Positions 11,096 through 22,795 of a stretch of 64,000 bases of DNA are shown piece by piece. A program made the translations under genes and the position numbers. The notes under the pieces were generated by a model, which had not been told where the DNA came from, made no database searches, and was given only the letters and a program-made list of their open reading frames with translations. Each line of letters starts with the position of its first letter. Positions within the stretch are counted from its first letter, which is position 1. Source of the stretch: Phoenix dactylifera (taxonomy: Eukaryota > Streptophyta > Magnoliopsida > Arecales > Arecaceae); NCBI RefSeq assembly GCF_009389715.1, contig NC_052399.1:5706585-5770584 (forward strand). The letters are read 5' to 3'.

Positions 11096-11507
11096 AAAGG
11101 TTTACGTCTGGTTTGATTATAGAAAATGCTTTCTGTGTTACAACTGTTTGTTCTTCAAATAGTGCATTGGCATACAAAAATATTATGCTTGATCTGATAA
11201 GATTATGCATGGTTACTTACTGAGCTTTATAGCTCACACCCATTTATTTATATTCTTACAGATGTGTAGGAGATGCTAGAAACAAGGAGCGCGACATGCT
11301 TCAGGGTTATAGGGAAAAGAAAATGAAATATTGAATGTTGATATTTTTAAACGCGCTGTAAACAATCTTTACTCATGAAACATTTGATGATATTCAGGAA
11401 TATAATTGTTCATAATTGATTTGAAGTTTTAAGGTGGCTGCGTGTTATTGTATGTTTAATTTTGCAATAGCACGGTCGTGTCATGATCTGAATTCGGGGC
11501 GTGACAT

Positions 11508-11672
11508 TATGGGCCGGGTCGGCTCTGATACCATTTATAATGACTCAGGATCTCATCCAAAATGGCTAGCCGGAAGATATTATTTGGGTTCTTTGATCCT
11601 GTATAAGTATCCAAAATCTATCCAGTGAATAACCAATGTGGGGCTAAACACACATCCATACGGATTCTCACA
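11508..11672 (-). mobile_element. TRIM fossil, truncated, module copy 1
   Basis: On the minus strand this shows the tRNA-Met-type primer-binding site TGGTATCAGAGC next to one complete ~137-bp terminal repeat ending in TGTGAGAATCC orientation. The remaining internal part and second repeat are missing where the solo LTR abuts. The downstream flank (CCACCCTC then T-rich) matches the flank of the TRIM at 33225-39750, so it is the same ancestral insertion. Confidence 0.7.
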
Positions 11673-11813
11673 CCACCCTCTTTTTTTTGAATCACTTTTT
11701 TTTTTTCTTTCTATGAGCTATATCTATCGTATGCTCATCCGAGATTGGCCCACAATAAGAAGACTATAGGTAATCGGCTTTTTACGTGAAAGTACGAATA
11801 AGGTGGTTTGCCG

Positions 11814-12026
11814 ATGGGCAATGCTGGTACTTTCTCTTCCATATTCGACTTGAAAGCTCTACATGAATGCTTATTTGCCTCAAAGGATTCAAATTTCTAT
11901 GGAATTTCTACAAGTAGAAATATAGTTACTAGTTTCTCGGATGGCAAGGAGAATGGTTTTACAGATCTTGAGAGTGGACTCCTTGCTCGGAACTCGATAG
12001 CAGCACCCATCCCGCACGGAAGGTAA
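11814..12026 (+). CDS. Short unrecognised ORF, duplicated
   Basis: A 70-residue frame starting MGNAGTFSSIFDLKALHECL is identical at 40512-40724. I do not recognise a family. The stop codon lies in AGG-TAA, and the same bases form a GTAATA splice-donor-like site, so it could be an exon of a larger host gene fragment rather than a complete gene. Conservation between copies reflects recent duplication and is not evidence of function. Confidence 0.3.
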   Translation: MGNAGTFSSIFDLKALHECLFASKDSNFYGISTSRNIVTSFSDGKENGFTDLESGLLARNSIAAPIPHGR

Positions 12027-12173
12027 TAAAAGATCAAGCTTGTGGATTAGTATCATGAGGACAGTTAGCTAGTGTTTGGTTTGTTGATGCTTTGGAGCTG
12101 TCAAGACTCGCTAATCTCATCTCCACCTAAAGATCGTGACATGCGAATAAATTGCTCTTACACGCCTAACATA

Positions 12174-12204
12174 CACTACCAGAAAACGCGCGTATAGTGA
12201 CGGA
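12174..12204. repeat. Left terminal inverted repeat of CACTA 1
   Basis: About 31 bases starting CACTACCAGAAAAC match the inverted right end (21048-21078) with one difference. Confidence 0.92.
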
Positions 12205-13180
12205 AAATTCGTGACGGACCGTTATCAGTCACTATTGGTGACGGATTAGTGACCGACAGAAATTTGGTCACCGTGGTGTTAACTTAGTGACCGATTAGTG
12301 ACAGACCGGTCACAGAATGCGCGGGTAGGATGGGCGCCAGAACTTAGCGACCATCATAGTGACAGGGTATCTGTCAGCAATATGATAACCAAAATTGCAA
12401 CCAGACAGTGACAAATGCAGCCGTCACAAATATCGTAACCCAAGTATTTATAAATTTTTAAAAATTATTTTTGGCGGTGACAGGTTATTAACAAAAATTT
12501 CCGTCACCAAATTTAATTTTTAATTCCAAAAATATTAAAAATATTATTTTTGAGTAAATCTAAATTTTAAAAAAAAGATAAAAGGAGGAAAATCTAAAAT
12601 GAAACTAAGTGTGCCCGCCGTTCCGCCCAAATTTCTTCGATAACCCAAATTCCAATTTTTCTCCAAAAAACTCAAATTCCTTCTTCTCATTTTCAAATCT
12701 CATGGTGTCGCCCATGACCCATTTGCACCCCTATTGCAACTTTCCTGCAATGGGATTGGATTTTGGAAGAAGGTCTGGAATTTTTTTACCATGCTTTATA
12801 GTTCAAAATTATTTTTTCCTTCATCCAATCAGCTTTATAGATAAAAAATAGCTTGATATGAAATTTGGGTTGCAAACCGACTTAGCCCACAGCCTTATAG
12901 GTTAGAAATTGTTTAATATGAAATTTGGCTTGCAGACCGACTTCTTAGTGGAGTCCCGAGTTAGTGATTTGGGCGGCTTCCCATCTCCTCTCGTCTCCTC
13001 CGCCTGCGGCCTCTCCTCTCCGACTCCCCCTTGCCGACTACATCACGCCTCCTCTCCTCTCCTCCACCTCCCCTCCGGCTTCCCATCTCCTCTCCTCTCC
13101 TCCACCTCCGGCCTCTCCTCTCCTCCACCTCCGGCCTCTCCCTCTCCTCTCCGGCTACATCACGCCTCCCGATCGCGGCT

Positions 13181-13438
13181 ACATCACCTCGTCGACGCCC
13201 CTCTCCTTCTTGCTCGTCGGCTAGAGTTTTCAGAACCCACAACTGGGCTTTCCGGAGGTAAACCCTAACCTACCGAGGGTTTCATTATTTTTTTGCTCGG
13301 CTCCTGTGTTCATCTCCTTCTCACCCGGGATCAAACTTGTGGCTACATCACCCCGTCGGCGCCCCCCTCTTTCTTGCTCGTCGGCTAGGGTTTTCAAAAC
13401 CCTAAACTGGTTCTTCCCGGAGGTAAACCCTAACCCCA
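13181..13438. repeat. Direct duplication with telo-box in CACTA 1 leader
   Basis: A ~95-base stretch containing CTTCTTGCTCGTCGGCTAG and GGAGGTAAACCCTAACC occurs at about 13181-13275 and again at about 13337-13435. AAACCCTA is the plant telo-box, often found near transcription starts. The second copy offers a donor-like G/GTAAAC site that could pair with the acceptor at 14780-14781, giving a ~1.35-kb intron in the 5' leader of the transposase gene. CT-rich frames here look non-coding. Confidence 0.6.
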
Positions 13439-14788
13439 TTTTCTTTTACCCCATGATAACAAAGTAAAAGAAACGATGGTGTTCATCTCCGCCTGTGTTT
13501 GCATCTCTTTGTTTGCATTGTGAATAAGCCTGTCTCTGCTTTCGGGACTGCAGCAGGCTTGGGAGACTTCTTATCGATTCCTTTACATAATATTTTGGAT
13601 TGAAAAAAAATCAGCCTCTGAAATAAAATGGAAAAAGAAAAGGTGGATCTGTCGGCGCCCCCCTCCCATTTTAATTTTTAATATGCTGGAATTATTCTTG
13701 ATGCAACTCGAGTTGTATTGCAAGCGTTATTGTTCAATCTTAAACCCATTTGTTAAGCTCTGTTATTATTGTTAAGCTCTGTTTAAGGGAAGCAGTTGTT
13801 CAATCATGGTCTGTTCAATCATGGTCTGTTTAAGCTCTGTTTGCAACTCGCTTGAATCAGAGATTATTATAGACCCATTTGCAGCCCAACTTGCTTGCAA
13901 CTCGAGTGGAAGGACTTGTCTAAAATCAGCTCTGTTTAAAAAATCTTAAACCCATTTGCCAGCTCTGTTGTAATTTCATATGAAAATAAGCTCATGGATT
14001 TTAGTGATTTGATGGTTTCTTTGTCAGCTCTGTTGTAATCTTAAAATAAGCTCATGGATTTTAGACCTTTGATGTCTAAAATAAACCCATTTGCCAGCTC
14101 TGTTGTAATCTTAAAATAAGCTTTGTTGAAAAATAAGCTGTTGTAATTTTGAGGGTTGATGGGTTGGGACTCTGTAAAGTTCATGGATTTTAATACTGGC
14201 TGCTATGTTATTCATTACTACAATCATTGTTCATCTGCAAGGAAAAATGGAAAGTGGTGGAAAGTGGTGTTGCTTCATGGTTGTGACTTATTTTCAGTGT
14301 GCAATCAAGAAGCTGGTCAAAAGGCTTGCTAAGAAGTACCATCTTTCCTAGCATCAGAGGCAATCATGTATATTGACATTTGTTCTATGTGAAGCAGATA
14401 GTATTCCATATGTAAATTTGGATGATTTGACTTGTATTCCTTGTCTTTGTAAAAATTAAATGCTTTTTGAATATTGCTGTTATTAGATGAATGAACAGAT
14501 AACTTGTAAAGATTAATTCCTTATGTTCAGCTTTTTGTAAATATTGAATGTTTTTTTAATGTCAATGATGCTGGGACAAGATTGAATGAGTTATTTTTGT
14601 CATGCTTATGATAACTTCTCATTTTCATAAATATCATACCAGTTTTTGTTTCTTTTACATTTTTTTATGATCTTGCCTTTCGTGTTTTTAATGGTTCGGT
14701 TTTTCTTATGTTGTTTTCTTTTTTTATCATCTCTAATATTTTCTAGGCTCTCTTATGTTGTTTTATTTTTTTGATTTTTAGAGGAACT

Positions 14789-17700
14789 ATGTCAGTTGAT
14801 CGTAATTGGATGTACCACCGACTTAGTGAAAATGGTTATATAAGAGCTGAGTTCTGTGATGGAGTTAAAGGGTTCCTTGAGTTTGCATTTACTCAGTTAG
14901 AGTATTGTAGTGGTGATAAGATTAGATGCCCTTGTATAAGATGTGACAACCAGAAATTTCTTAACCGTGATACGGTCAATGTTCATCTTTTGAGAAAGGG
15001 GTTTACACCGGGGTATTCAACATGGTTTGCACATGGGGAGTTACTTGGTGCAGTTGCTCCTATAAGTACAAGTGCAGTAGAAGCATCGACATCAATGGAT
15101 GTTGGTTGTGAACATGGTCAGCAATATAGAACCATGGTGATGGAAGCTATGGGCCCAGAAGAGGAACTTCATTTGAGGAGTGCACTTGAAGTTAATCATG
15201 AAGAAGAGCCAAACAAGGATGCTGCAGATTTTTATTCTTTGTTGAAAGATGCAGAAGTACCTTTGTGGGAAGGGTGTAAAAAACACTCTAAGTTATCTGC
15301 TATTAGTCAATTATTAAATTGCAAGTCTGAATTTAATATGAGTATATCTTGCTATGATCGAATCATGAAAATAGTGAAGAATATGTTGCCGGAAAGTGAG
15401 AAGCTGCCCCCTGATTTCTATCAATCAAAGAAGATGCTTCGGAAGTTGGGATTGGAGTATACAAGTATTGATGTTTGTGAGAATAATTGTATGCTATTCT
15501 ATAAGAAAACAGAGAATTTGATTGAGTGTACCATTTGTGGTCATCCTCGATATAAACTCAGAAGAAATGATGGTGGTGGTAGGAGAAAAGATGTTCCTTA
15601 TAGAAGGTTGCGATATCTTCCAATAACACCAAGACTTCAGAGGCTTTTTATGTCAAGCAGAACGGCTGAAAACATGTCATGGCATGTGAAGGGAGGTGAT
15701 TCAGATGAGATGGTGCATCCTGCTTGTGGGGAGGCTTGGAAGCACTTTGACCGCATTCATCCATCCTTTTCTACCGAGCCTCGTAATGTGAGACTTGGGT
15801 TATGTACTGATGGTTTTAACCCTTTTAGCCAATCAGCTCGTCCTTATTCTTGTTGGCCAGTTTTCGTAACAGTTTACAATCTTCCACCATCAATATGTAT
15901 GAAACGACCCTACATTTTTCTAAGTTTAGTCATTTCTGGACCTAAGAGCCCTGGCAAAAGTATCGATGTCTTGCTTAGGCCTTTGATTGATGAACTTAAA
16001 ATATTGTGGGAAGTAGGGGTCAGCACTTATGACATTTTTAGAAAAGAGAATTTTCAAATGAAGGCAGCTTTATTGTGGACTATCAACGATTTTCCTGCAT
16101 ATGGCATGCTTTCAGGATGGAGTACGCATGGAAAGTTGGCCTGCCCGTATTGTATGGAGAACTCAAAAACTTTTACACTACAACATGGTGGGAAGACTTC
16201 TTTTTTTGACTGCCATCGTCAATTCTTGCCCATGGACCATGCATACAGATACCAAGTTGATGGTTTCTTCAATGGTAGAATAGAGACAGACCCCCCACCT
16301 CCTCGACTGTCTGGTGAGGAGTTGAAAAATAGGGTCTCTGCCTTGCCTAATATAACTTTTGGTTTGAAAGCCCCTAAGCACACCATTCCTGGATTCGGTA
16401 AAGATCATAATTGGGTGAAAAGGAGCATATTTTGGGAGTTGCCCTATTGGCATACACTACTTATTCGACACAATTTAGATGTCATGCATATTGTTCGAAA
16501 TGTGTTTCTCAATATATTTTACACTTGTATGGATGTAAAAGGGAAGACTAAAGATAATGTGAAAGCAAGGCAAGATTTAGAGCTGTATTGCAAGCGTCCT
16601 AAGTTGAGGATTCAATTTGTTAATGGAAAGCTAGTTAAGCCTCCAGCTTCCTATGTATTGTCCAAAGACCAAGCAATGGAGGTCTGCGAGTGGGTGAAAG
16701 GGTTAAGACTCCCTGATGGATATGCTTCAAACATATCGAAGTGTGTTAACCTGGATGATTATAAGTTTTACGGGTTAAAAAGTCACGATTGTCATGTTTT
16801 CATGCTGAGATTGCTTTCAATTGCATTCCGTGAAGTATTGCCAGCACCAGTGTGGGATGCATTGACAGAATTAAGCTGTTACTTTAGAGATTTATGCAGC
16901 ACAACTCTGCGTGTCCGAGATATGGAGGTTCTTGAGAAAAATATTGTGGTAACTCTCTGCAAACTTGAGAAGATATTCCCTCCTGCATTTTTTGACTCAA
17001 TGGAGCACTTACCTGTTCATCTAGCTTATGAAGCTAAGGTTGGGGGGCCCGTGCAGTACAGATGGATGTACCCCTTTGAAAGGTAACAATTTCTGTAAAT
17101 CCATTAAATAGTTTCTTTGTATCCATTAAATTTGAGAAATTAACATATTAATCTTATTTATAGGCTTATGCATGATATAAAGCAGAAGGTAAAGAATCGA
17201 GCATCGATTGAAGGTTCTATTGTCGAGGCTTACATCATAGAAGAAATATCAACTTTCTGTTCGCATTATTTTGAGCCTTCTATACAAACGAGGTTAAATC
17301 AAGTTCCCCGTAATGAAGACGAAGGGGAGTTTGATCTCATGGATCGTCTATCCATTTTTACTCATCAAGGTCGGCCTTTTGGGAAACCTTTTGGAAGGCA
17401 TTTGACTACTCAGGAGTTTAGTGCTGCTGAATTATATGTTCTTCTGAATTGTGAGGAGGTTCAACCTTTTGGAAAGTAAGTTACACAAGTACTTAATTAT
17501 AATCATGCTTAAAAATACATATGGAGTACAATATATGTGATTATAGCTTTTGTCTTGTAGGTATTTTGATGATTATATCCGCCAATTTTGTCCAAATATA
17601 AGCCAAATAGATTTGGAAAGACGACGCGAAATGGAGTTTCCGGCTTGGTTTAGGTCATATGTGAGTACATAATTCATAAATATAATAATAAATTAGACTT

Positions 17701-18470
17701 TCTCTTGATTTATTCTTATGATATTATTTTTATCATGCTAGGTTAACGACAGTAAAAATCATGTTGATGGGCGCTTAAAGGACCTATCATATGGCCCTGG
17801 GAATAAAGTTAAATGTTATAAAGGCTACTTTATGAATGGGTACAGATTTCACACCAAAGAATATGGAAAGGATAAAAGCACCTTCAACAGTGGTGTGTGC
17901 ATTAAGGGAAGCAGTTACAATGACTTTGAGAGTGACTATTATGGGATGTTGGTTGACATTATCGAGTTAGACTATTTTGGGGTTGGTAATAAAGTAGTGT
18001 TATTCAAATGTGACTGGTATGATAGAGATAAGGGTATGAAAGTGCACCCTCAACATGGCCTCGTTGAGATCAATTACAAACTAAGACTTCCAACCAATGA
18101 TCCTTTTGTATTAGCTCAACAAGCACATCAGGTGTTCTATACTGGTTACCCAGGTAAGAAGAAGAATCGAAGATTGTGGTGGGCAGTAATTAAGACAAAA
18201 GCTAGAGGTAGGTTCACTCCTAGTGTGACAGAAGAAAATTTTCTTGATTTTTATCAAGAAGAAAACCACAGGATTCCTACCCCAATCTCGATGACAGATG
18301 AGCTTGATGATCCAGACATTTTGGTTGGTGTTAATAGAGATGCAGAAGATATTGATGCAGCAGAAATTGAGTTGACGACTAACCAAATGGAAGAGGACTT
18401 TGAGGATGAAGAAGAAGATTTTGAAGATGAACAAACCGAGGAAGAGGAGCATGAGGCTGAGGAAGATTAA
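14789..18470 (+). CDS. TNP2-type CACTA transposase, four exons
   Basis: I infer exons 14789-17082, 17164-17475, 17561-17660 and 17742-18470. All introns are GT-AG and the joined frame is open for 1144 residues. The ATG at 14789 is preferred because it begins MSVDRNWMYHRL, the usual start of the Transpos_assoc domain (residues 1-85). Transposase_21 follows at about 240-600, with DGFNPF (Asp341) and DFPAYG (Asp434). DUF4218 lies at about 640-860 and DUF4216 at about 905-1000, then an acidic Glu/Asp-rich tail. Family members usually have MHIEKN where this has MHIVRN (Val569), so a probable catalytic acid is replaced. The product should bind the element ends and catalyse cut-and-paste transposition in the nucleus. 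The frame is intact but activity is doubtful. Confidence 0.9.
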
Positions 18471-18650
18471 AATACAACATGCAACTTTGTGAATGCTAAT
18501 ATAACTAATTTTAGACTTATAAATTATAATTGTGCAGACATGAGAAAGAGCAAAGGGAAAGCAACAGGTCCACTGATTGTTCTTTACTTTGATTGGATTT
18601 GTTGACATTTACATTGTGAAATAACTACAACTTTTTATTGTTGTGCAGTT

Positions 18651-20289
18651 ATGGCCAAGAAAAAAGGGAAACCAAGAGGTAATGGAAAAGCAGCTTTAAT
18701 ACTGGCTGCTACTCAAGTTCCTCCTCAACCTTCTAGGTTGCCTGAGCGTGTCGAGGATTGTTATGATGATGATGATTACATTCCTGATGGGGACATGATT
18801 GAAGAGGTGGATACAAATGAAGAAATAAACGATGAAGAAATGAATGGTGCAGTGCAAAATCATGAGGATACAATGAATGAGGATCAGATGAATGATGAAC
18901 TTGGGATTGATCCAAGACAGAGCAATGGCGGAGAACCAACCCTTAAAGCCCCTGTTGATGCAAATGGAAAAGTGATTGTTATATCACTAATTTGAATTTA
19001 TGTGTTTGTTGCATTTAAAGTATTTAATTTATTTTCTAATGAATATTTTTTAAATTACAGGTTTCTTGATTATGAGGTCAGTCACAAAGCTGTTGCTATC
19101 ATGCGCCAATTTTTCAATGGTCCGTGGTTGTCATGGAGGGAGGTCCCTACACATGCTAAAGTTGGAATGTGGAACAAATTTGAGGTGATGTAATTAATTT
19201 ATATTTCTTATCATTAACTTTTGCCCTTGTTACACATGCCAATTAATAAGTCTGATTACTTGCGACCTATATATTGTTAGGAGATACACACAATTCTTCC
19301 AGGACAATTGCATCATGTGCATCAAGTTTGGGACAAGCATTGTCAGCGACGGTTGACAACCTCATTAGGGAGGGTCAGAAGCCAAAAGCTTCTGGAAGCA
19401 AAAGGAGATTTAAATAAAGCCCGTGATAAACCCCCTAATTGGATCTCTAGAGAAAATTGGAATAAGCTAATTGATATTTGGATCTCCCCAAAATGGAAGA
19501 AGAAATCAGAAGCCAACAAAAATAATAGAAACACCATGAAGAATGGTAGCATCTCTAAACACTGTGGAGGATCAATCACATTTGTCAATCATGACGAACG
19601 ATTGGTGCATATCTTTATTCAATTAGATTTCTATAATAATTTTATATTATTGTTCAATCATCTTAAATTAGCCCATTATATGTTAATGAATTTTTTCTTT
19701 TCTTTTTTGTAGAAATTAAAGTTAGGTAGGGAGCCAACAATAGTTGAATCTTTTAATCGGACGCATAAGACAAAGCAAGGCATGGGAGGATATGTAGATA
19801 AGAGAAGTGAAGCTGTCATAGTAAGTATAATTTTTTTATGATTCATAAATATTATTGAGCTTGCTTATGTTTATCTCTTGTTTGATCCACCATAATGTTT
19901 TTCTCTTCTTTTAAATCAACTGGCAGGCAAAGTATTCAGCTGAATACTCCAAAAAATATGGTGATGCCTCCACCTCAGATGCTCCTCCACGTGATTATGA
20001 CTTGTGGTTTGAGGCAACTGGTGTCCCCACTCATGGCCATGTCTATGGCTTTAGTCCCCTAGAGGATCTCACTGGAATTATTGGGCAATCATCATCCTCT
20101 TCCACCTCTACAAGTCAAGCTCCAGAGCTGTACACTCATGAAGACCTTCTACGTATTCTTGAGCAGGAAAAGAAAAAATGGCAAGAGGAGGTTCTTCAAA
20201 AGATGAGAGAAGATATTGGCTTTGGACCAAGGCATGCAGATCGGGGGAGTAATGGTGATTCTGGTTCTGCTGATCATGCTTCATTATAA
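18651..20289 (+). CDS. CACTA second gene, En/Spm-type transposase-associated protein (Transposase_24-like)
   Basis: Coding segments run at 18651-~18977, 19061-19184, 19281-19604, 19713-19820 and 19927-20289. The last four join in frame through GT-AG introns. The acidic N-terminus (MAKKKGKPRGNG, then Asp/Glu-rich) is followed by FLDYEVSHKAVAIMRQFFNG, PWLSWREVP, DIWISPKWKKKSEANKNNR, THKTKQGMGGYVDKRSEAV and GHVYGFSPLEDLTG, then a coiled-coil-like EQEKKKWQEEVLQKMRED. This resembles the plant En/Spm protein found beside TNP2 genes, thought to bind subterminal repeats. The first junction is not clean: visible GT donors give phase 0 while exon 2 needs phase 2. The gene may use a non-standard donor or be slightly damaged. 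Confidence 0.75.
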
Positions 20290-21047
20290 TTGTTTTTGCC
20301 TTAGATGATAGGTCTTTGCATTCCTAGGAGGAATGAAATCTCTGTTGATCTTTATGACATATTTTTAGACTTTGATTTTGATGGATTCAGGACATGTTGA
20401 TGCCAATTTTGAATGACATTTAAAATGACTTTTGCGTAATGTTGAATGCCTTTGCTATTAATGATATTATTATTATTATTATTATGAGCCAATCAATGTA
20501 CCAAATGTACCAGGTTATTAGATTGTGATCGGTGACCAAATTTTGGTTACTAAATTGTTTACCAAGTATTGTGACGAGCAGTCATAAACTTAGTGACAGG
20601 ATTTTGGTTAATAAAAATTGATTTTGCTCAGCGCGTTTGTAACCAATTAGTGACCGTAAACTTATCACTAGGTCAGTGACGGGATTAATGACAAATGTAG
20701 TGACAAAATGTGTGACCATGTCTGTGACGACTAAATCTGTCACTAAAGGTTGTGACAGATTAGTGACCAAATTTGTGACCGCATTCTGTAACAAAATCAG
20801 TAACCAAGTTACCTTCGTCACTAACTCCGCAACTAGATAGTGACGGAAAATATATAATTTCTTAAATATTTAATTCTTGAATTTGTAACGGCTTAGTGAT
20901 GGCGGTTCTGTCACGGAGGTTAGTGACGGGAATCGCCGCCGTCACTGAGAATTTAGTGACGCGTGTTTTTGTAACCAAGTCAGTGACGGGAGCTCCGGTC
21001 ACAAATTCCATATTAGTAACCGGAAACACGGTATAGTGACGGGAATC

Positions 21048-21078
21048 TCCGTCACTATACGCGTGTTTTCTGGTAGTG
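21048..21078. repeat. Right terminal inverted repeat of CACTA 1
   Basis: The inverted complement begins CACTACCAGAAAACACGCG and matches the left end except for one base. The ATA target duplication follows at 21079-21081. Confidence 0.92.
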
Positions 21079-21273
21079 ATAGAAAACTAACCGGCCCAAT
21101 GAAGTATAAAATCTAGCAGAAAAGTATGAATGTCTGACCAACACTCATAGTACTTAAAGGATGCAAGCAAACAGTAACAAACATCTGAGCCAAAGATTTT
21201 TTTCCTTTTTTTTGATATCTTTATTTCTCTTTCATCTTCTTTTTTTGGACTAGAATCGCACCTATGCACTGAA

Positions 21274-21378
21274 CCTAATATCTCATATAGATTTCACCTC
21301 AATCTACTTGTCAAACTTGGCATTGTCGGCCAAGTGGAACCGCTGGAGGAACTTGTTAGTTGTTACTGCTCCTCTCGA
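21274..21378 (-). pseudogene. sHSP pseudogene remnant, left copy
   Basis: This is the 3' part of the antisense sHSP pseudogene that is longer at 41067-41400. The two are nearly identical over the shared ~105 bases. The left copy jumps at CCTCTCGA (21371-21378) into sequence equivalent to about 41720, so roughly 555 bases are missing here. Confidence 0.75.
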
Positions 21379-22569
21379 TCAAACATAAGTCATTCTGAAA
21401 TATTCTACTTTTATATACTCAACTAAACATGCAAAAACCATTTTTCCAACCATCATATATCGAATCATCAGCTTCTACAAAAATATTCTAGTGAAGAAAA
21501 ATTCTTCCTTGAATCAAACAATTCTGAAGAGTTTCAAATGGGAAACCTTGGAAGGGATCTTAATAGGCTGAGAGAGAGAGAAGGGATCGAAGTTGTTGCT
21601 GCATCGGCTCAAGGATCTTGGAACGAGATCTGTATCTTTCATGTTGTGCAGTATTTAGGGTCGAGAGAGTGGGAATTTATTACCATGGAGCTACTTTGAT
21701 TGGAGCTGAATATTGGAACAGATTATTGGTGATGGGAGGAAGCTTGGATCTCTGAAGGATTTATATAGCAAGAGATGGGTACGTACTGAAGTTTCTAGGC
21801 CGATGCTGTTTTTTTTTTTGTGGGAGTGCAAAGAATGACTCGAACACACCCATGGCCAAAGGACGGACTTTTGGTGGGATTGTTTAGGATGGCTCTCGAG
21901 CCCTCTCAAGGCCGAATCTGCTCATGCCCAAGGGTGCTTTTTAAAATGCTTTATCCAAGAACAAAATAATGCCAAAAAGATGGGATTGAATTGCTAAAAG
22001 AATCTACAATGTATTCAATTCTTTTAATAACGGAACGGACATGGTTTACTGTAATGTAGAAATGACTGTGTTTGTATTGGATTCTATTTCGTGACACTGA
22101 GACTCATCAACACAATATTGATTCTATCAGCAAAGTTTTTCTCAAAAGAATTCCACCACAAAATATATATGCCTTTTTTTTGAATCTGTAACATAGGATC
22201 TTTATTTAATGTTTCAATTGGATTGCGAGAAACGAAGAACTTGGAGTATCTGAGTATCAGTGCTCCCCAGAACGAACAAGGATACCAGAGTTCTAGAATC
22301 AGAATCAGTTTTGGTGAGCTATCAGTGTTGCACATTTATGAAAAGGAATATAGCCATCCGTGACTGCATGTTTTCCGTTTTTTAGGACGAACAAAATTCA
22401 CAGGCCAGAGGTAGCATGGAGACTTTTGTTATAAAAAAATAAAATGAATAAATAAAATGATAAACCCAGACTCAGGAAGAGAAACATGTGGACCGCATAT
22501 TTTGGGCCCTATTCGGATAGCCCATCGCAAGCCCATGGGCCAGGGCAGAGCTAGAGAGGTGGTAGCGTC
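21379..22569. other. Intergenic, conserved with 41720-42924
   Basis: This is near-identical to the right block but without a convincing gene. Minus-strand frames of about 80 residues (for example 22084-22335) are retained in both copies. They match no family I know, and their identity can be explained by recent duplication. Confidence 0.5.
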
Positions 22570-22686
22570 TTCTGGAAAGCTGTGGTTCGTGGTCGAGCAT
22601 TCCAGAGCCATCCACGTGTCCCCGAGGCGGGTCCGCACTAATGAAGTCCGGAGACTTCCAGACCTATCCATCCTGTATCTATAAAT
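22570..22686 (+). promoter_or_regulatory. sHSP1 promoter: heat-shock element and TATA box
   Basis: TTCTGGAA at 22570-22577 is a perfect inverted pair of heat-shock factor half-sites (TTCnnGAA). Further TTCCAGA-type half-sites lie at about 22600 and 22656. TATAAAT lies at 22680-22686, about 110 bases before the ATG. The region matches the sHSP2 promoter almost base for base, which supports heat induction through HSF. Confidence 0.75.
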
Positions 22687-22795
22687 TACCAGGACTGGGT
22701 CCGGACAATCATGTCGAGTAGAAGCCGTTCCATTTGAGAAAGCATTTAAAATCCGAAGCTAATTTTCCACCGCCGACGAGCACAACCCAAGCAAA

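Larger units (their letters stand above)
9356..11507 (+). mobile_element. Solo-LTR-like fossil of a Ty3/gypsy-type element
   Basis: This segment interrupts the module between the CML1 3' flank and a truncated TRIM. It ends in GGGGCGTGACA and contains GAGCTTTATAGCTCACACCC, both typical of long plant gypsy LTR ends. No internal coding region is seen, and clean target duplications are not visible because the right side abuts the middle of the TRIM. Inside are a purine-rich stretch (9411-9630) and three short tandem arrays. The family is inferred from terminal sequence only. Confidence 0.5.
12174..21078 (+). mobile_element. Complete CACTA (En/Spm) DNA transposon, 8.9 kb
   Basis: The ends read CACTACCAGAAAAC and, inverted, GTTTTCTGGTAGTG, within a ~31-bp terminal inverted repeat that has one mismatch. 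A 3-bp target duplication ATA flanks it (12171-12173, 21079-21081). The paralogous sequence at 40861-40880 shows the empty site with a single ATA, which fixes the boundaries. Subterminal regions (12190-12510, 20520-21060) are packed with GTGACGG/GTGACCG motifs in both orientations. Inside are two genes in the same orientation: a TNP2-type transposase and an En/Spm-type second gene. It inserted after the block was duplicated. Confidence 0.96.

Noticed and set aside
12909-13440. Ser/Pro-rich frames near the left of CACTA 1
   Set aside because: CT-rich sequence with overlapping frames and a direct duplication. It fits a leader region better than a protein.
22084-22335. Minus-strand frame conserved in both sHSP blocks (also 42446-42697)
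   Set aside because: The blocks are so recent that any frame would be conserved. No recognisable family, start context or promoter supports it.
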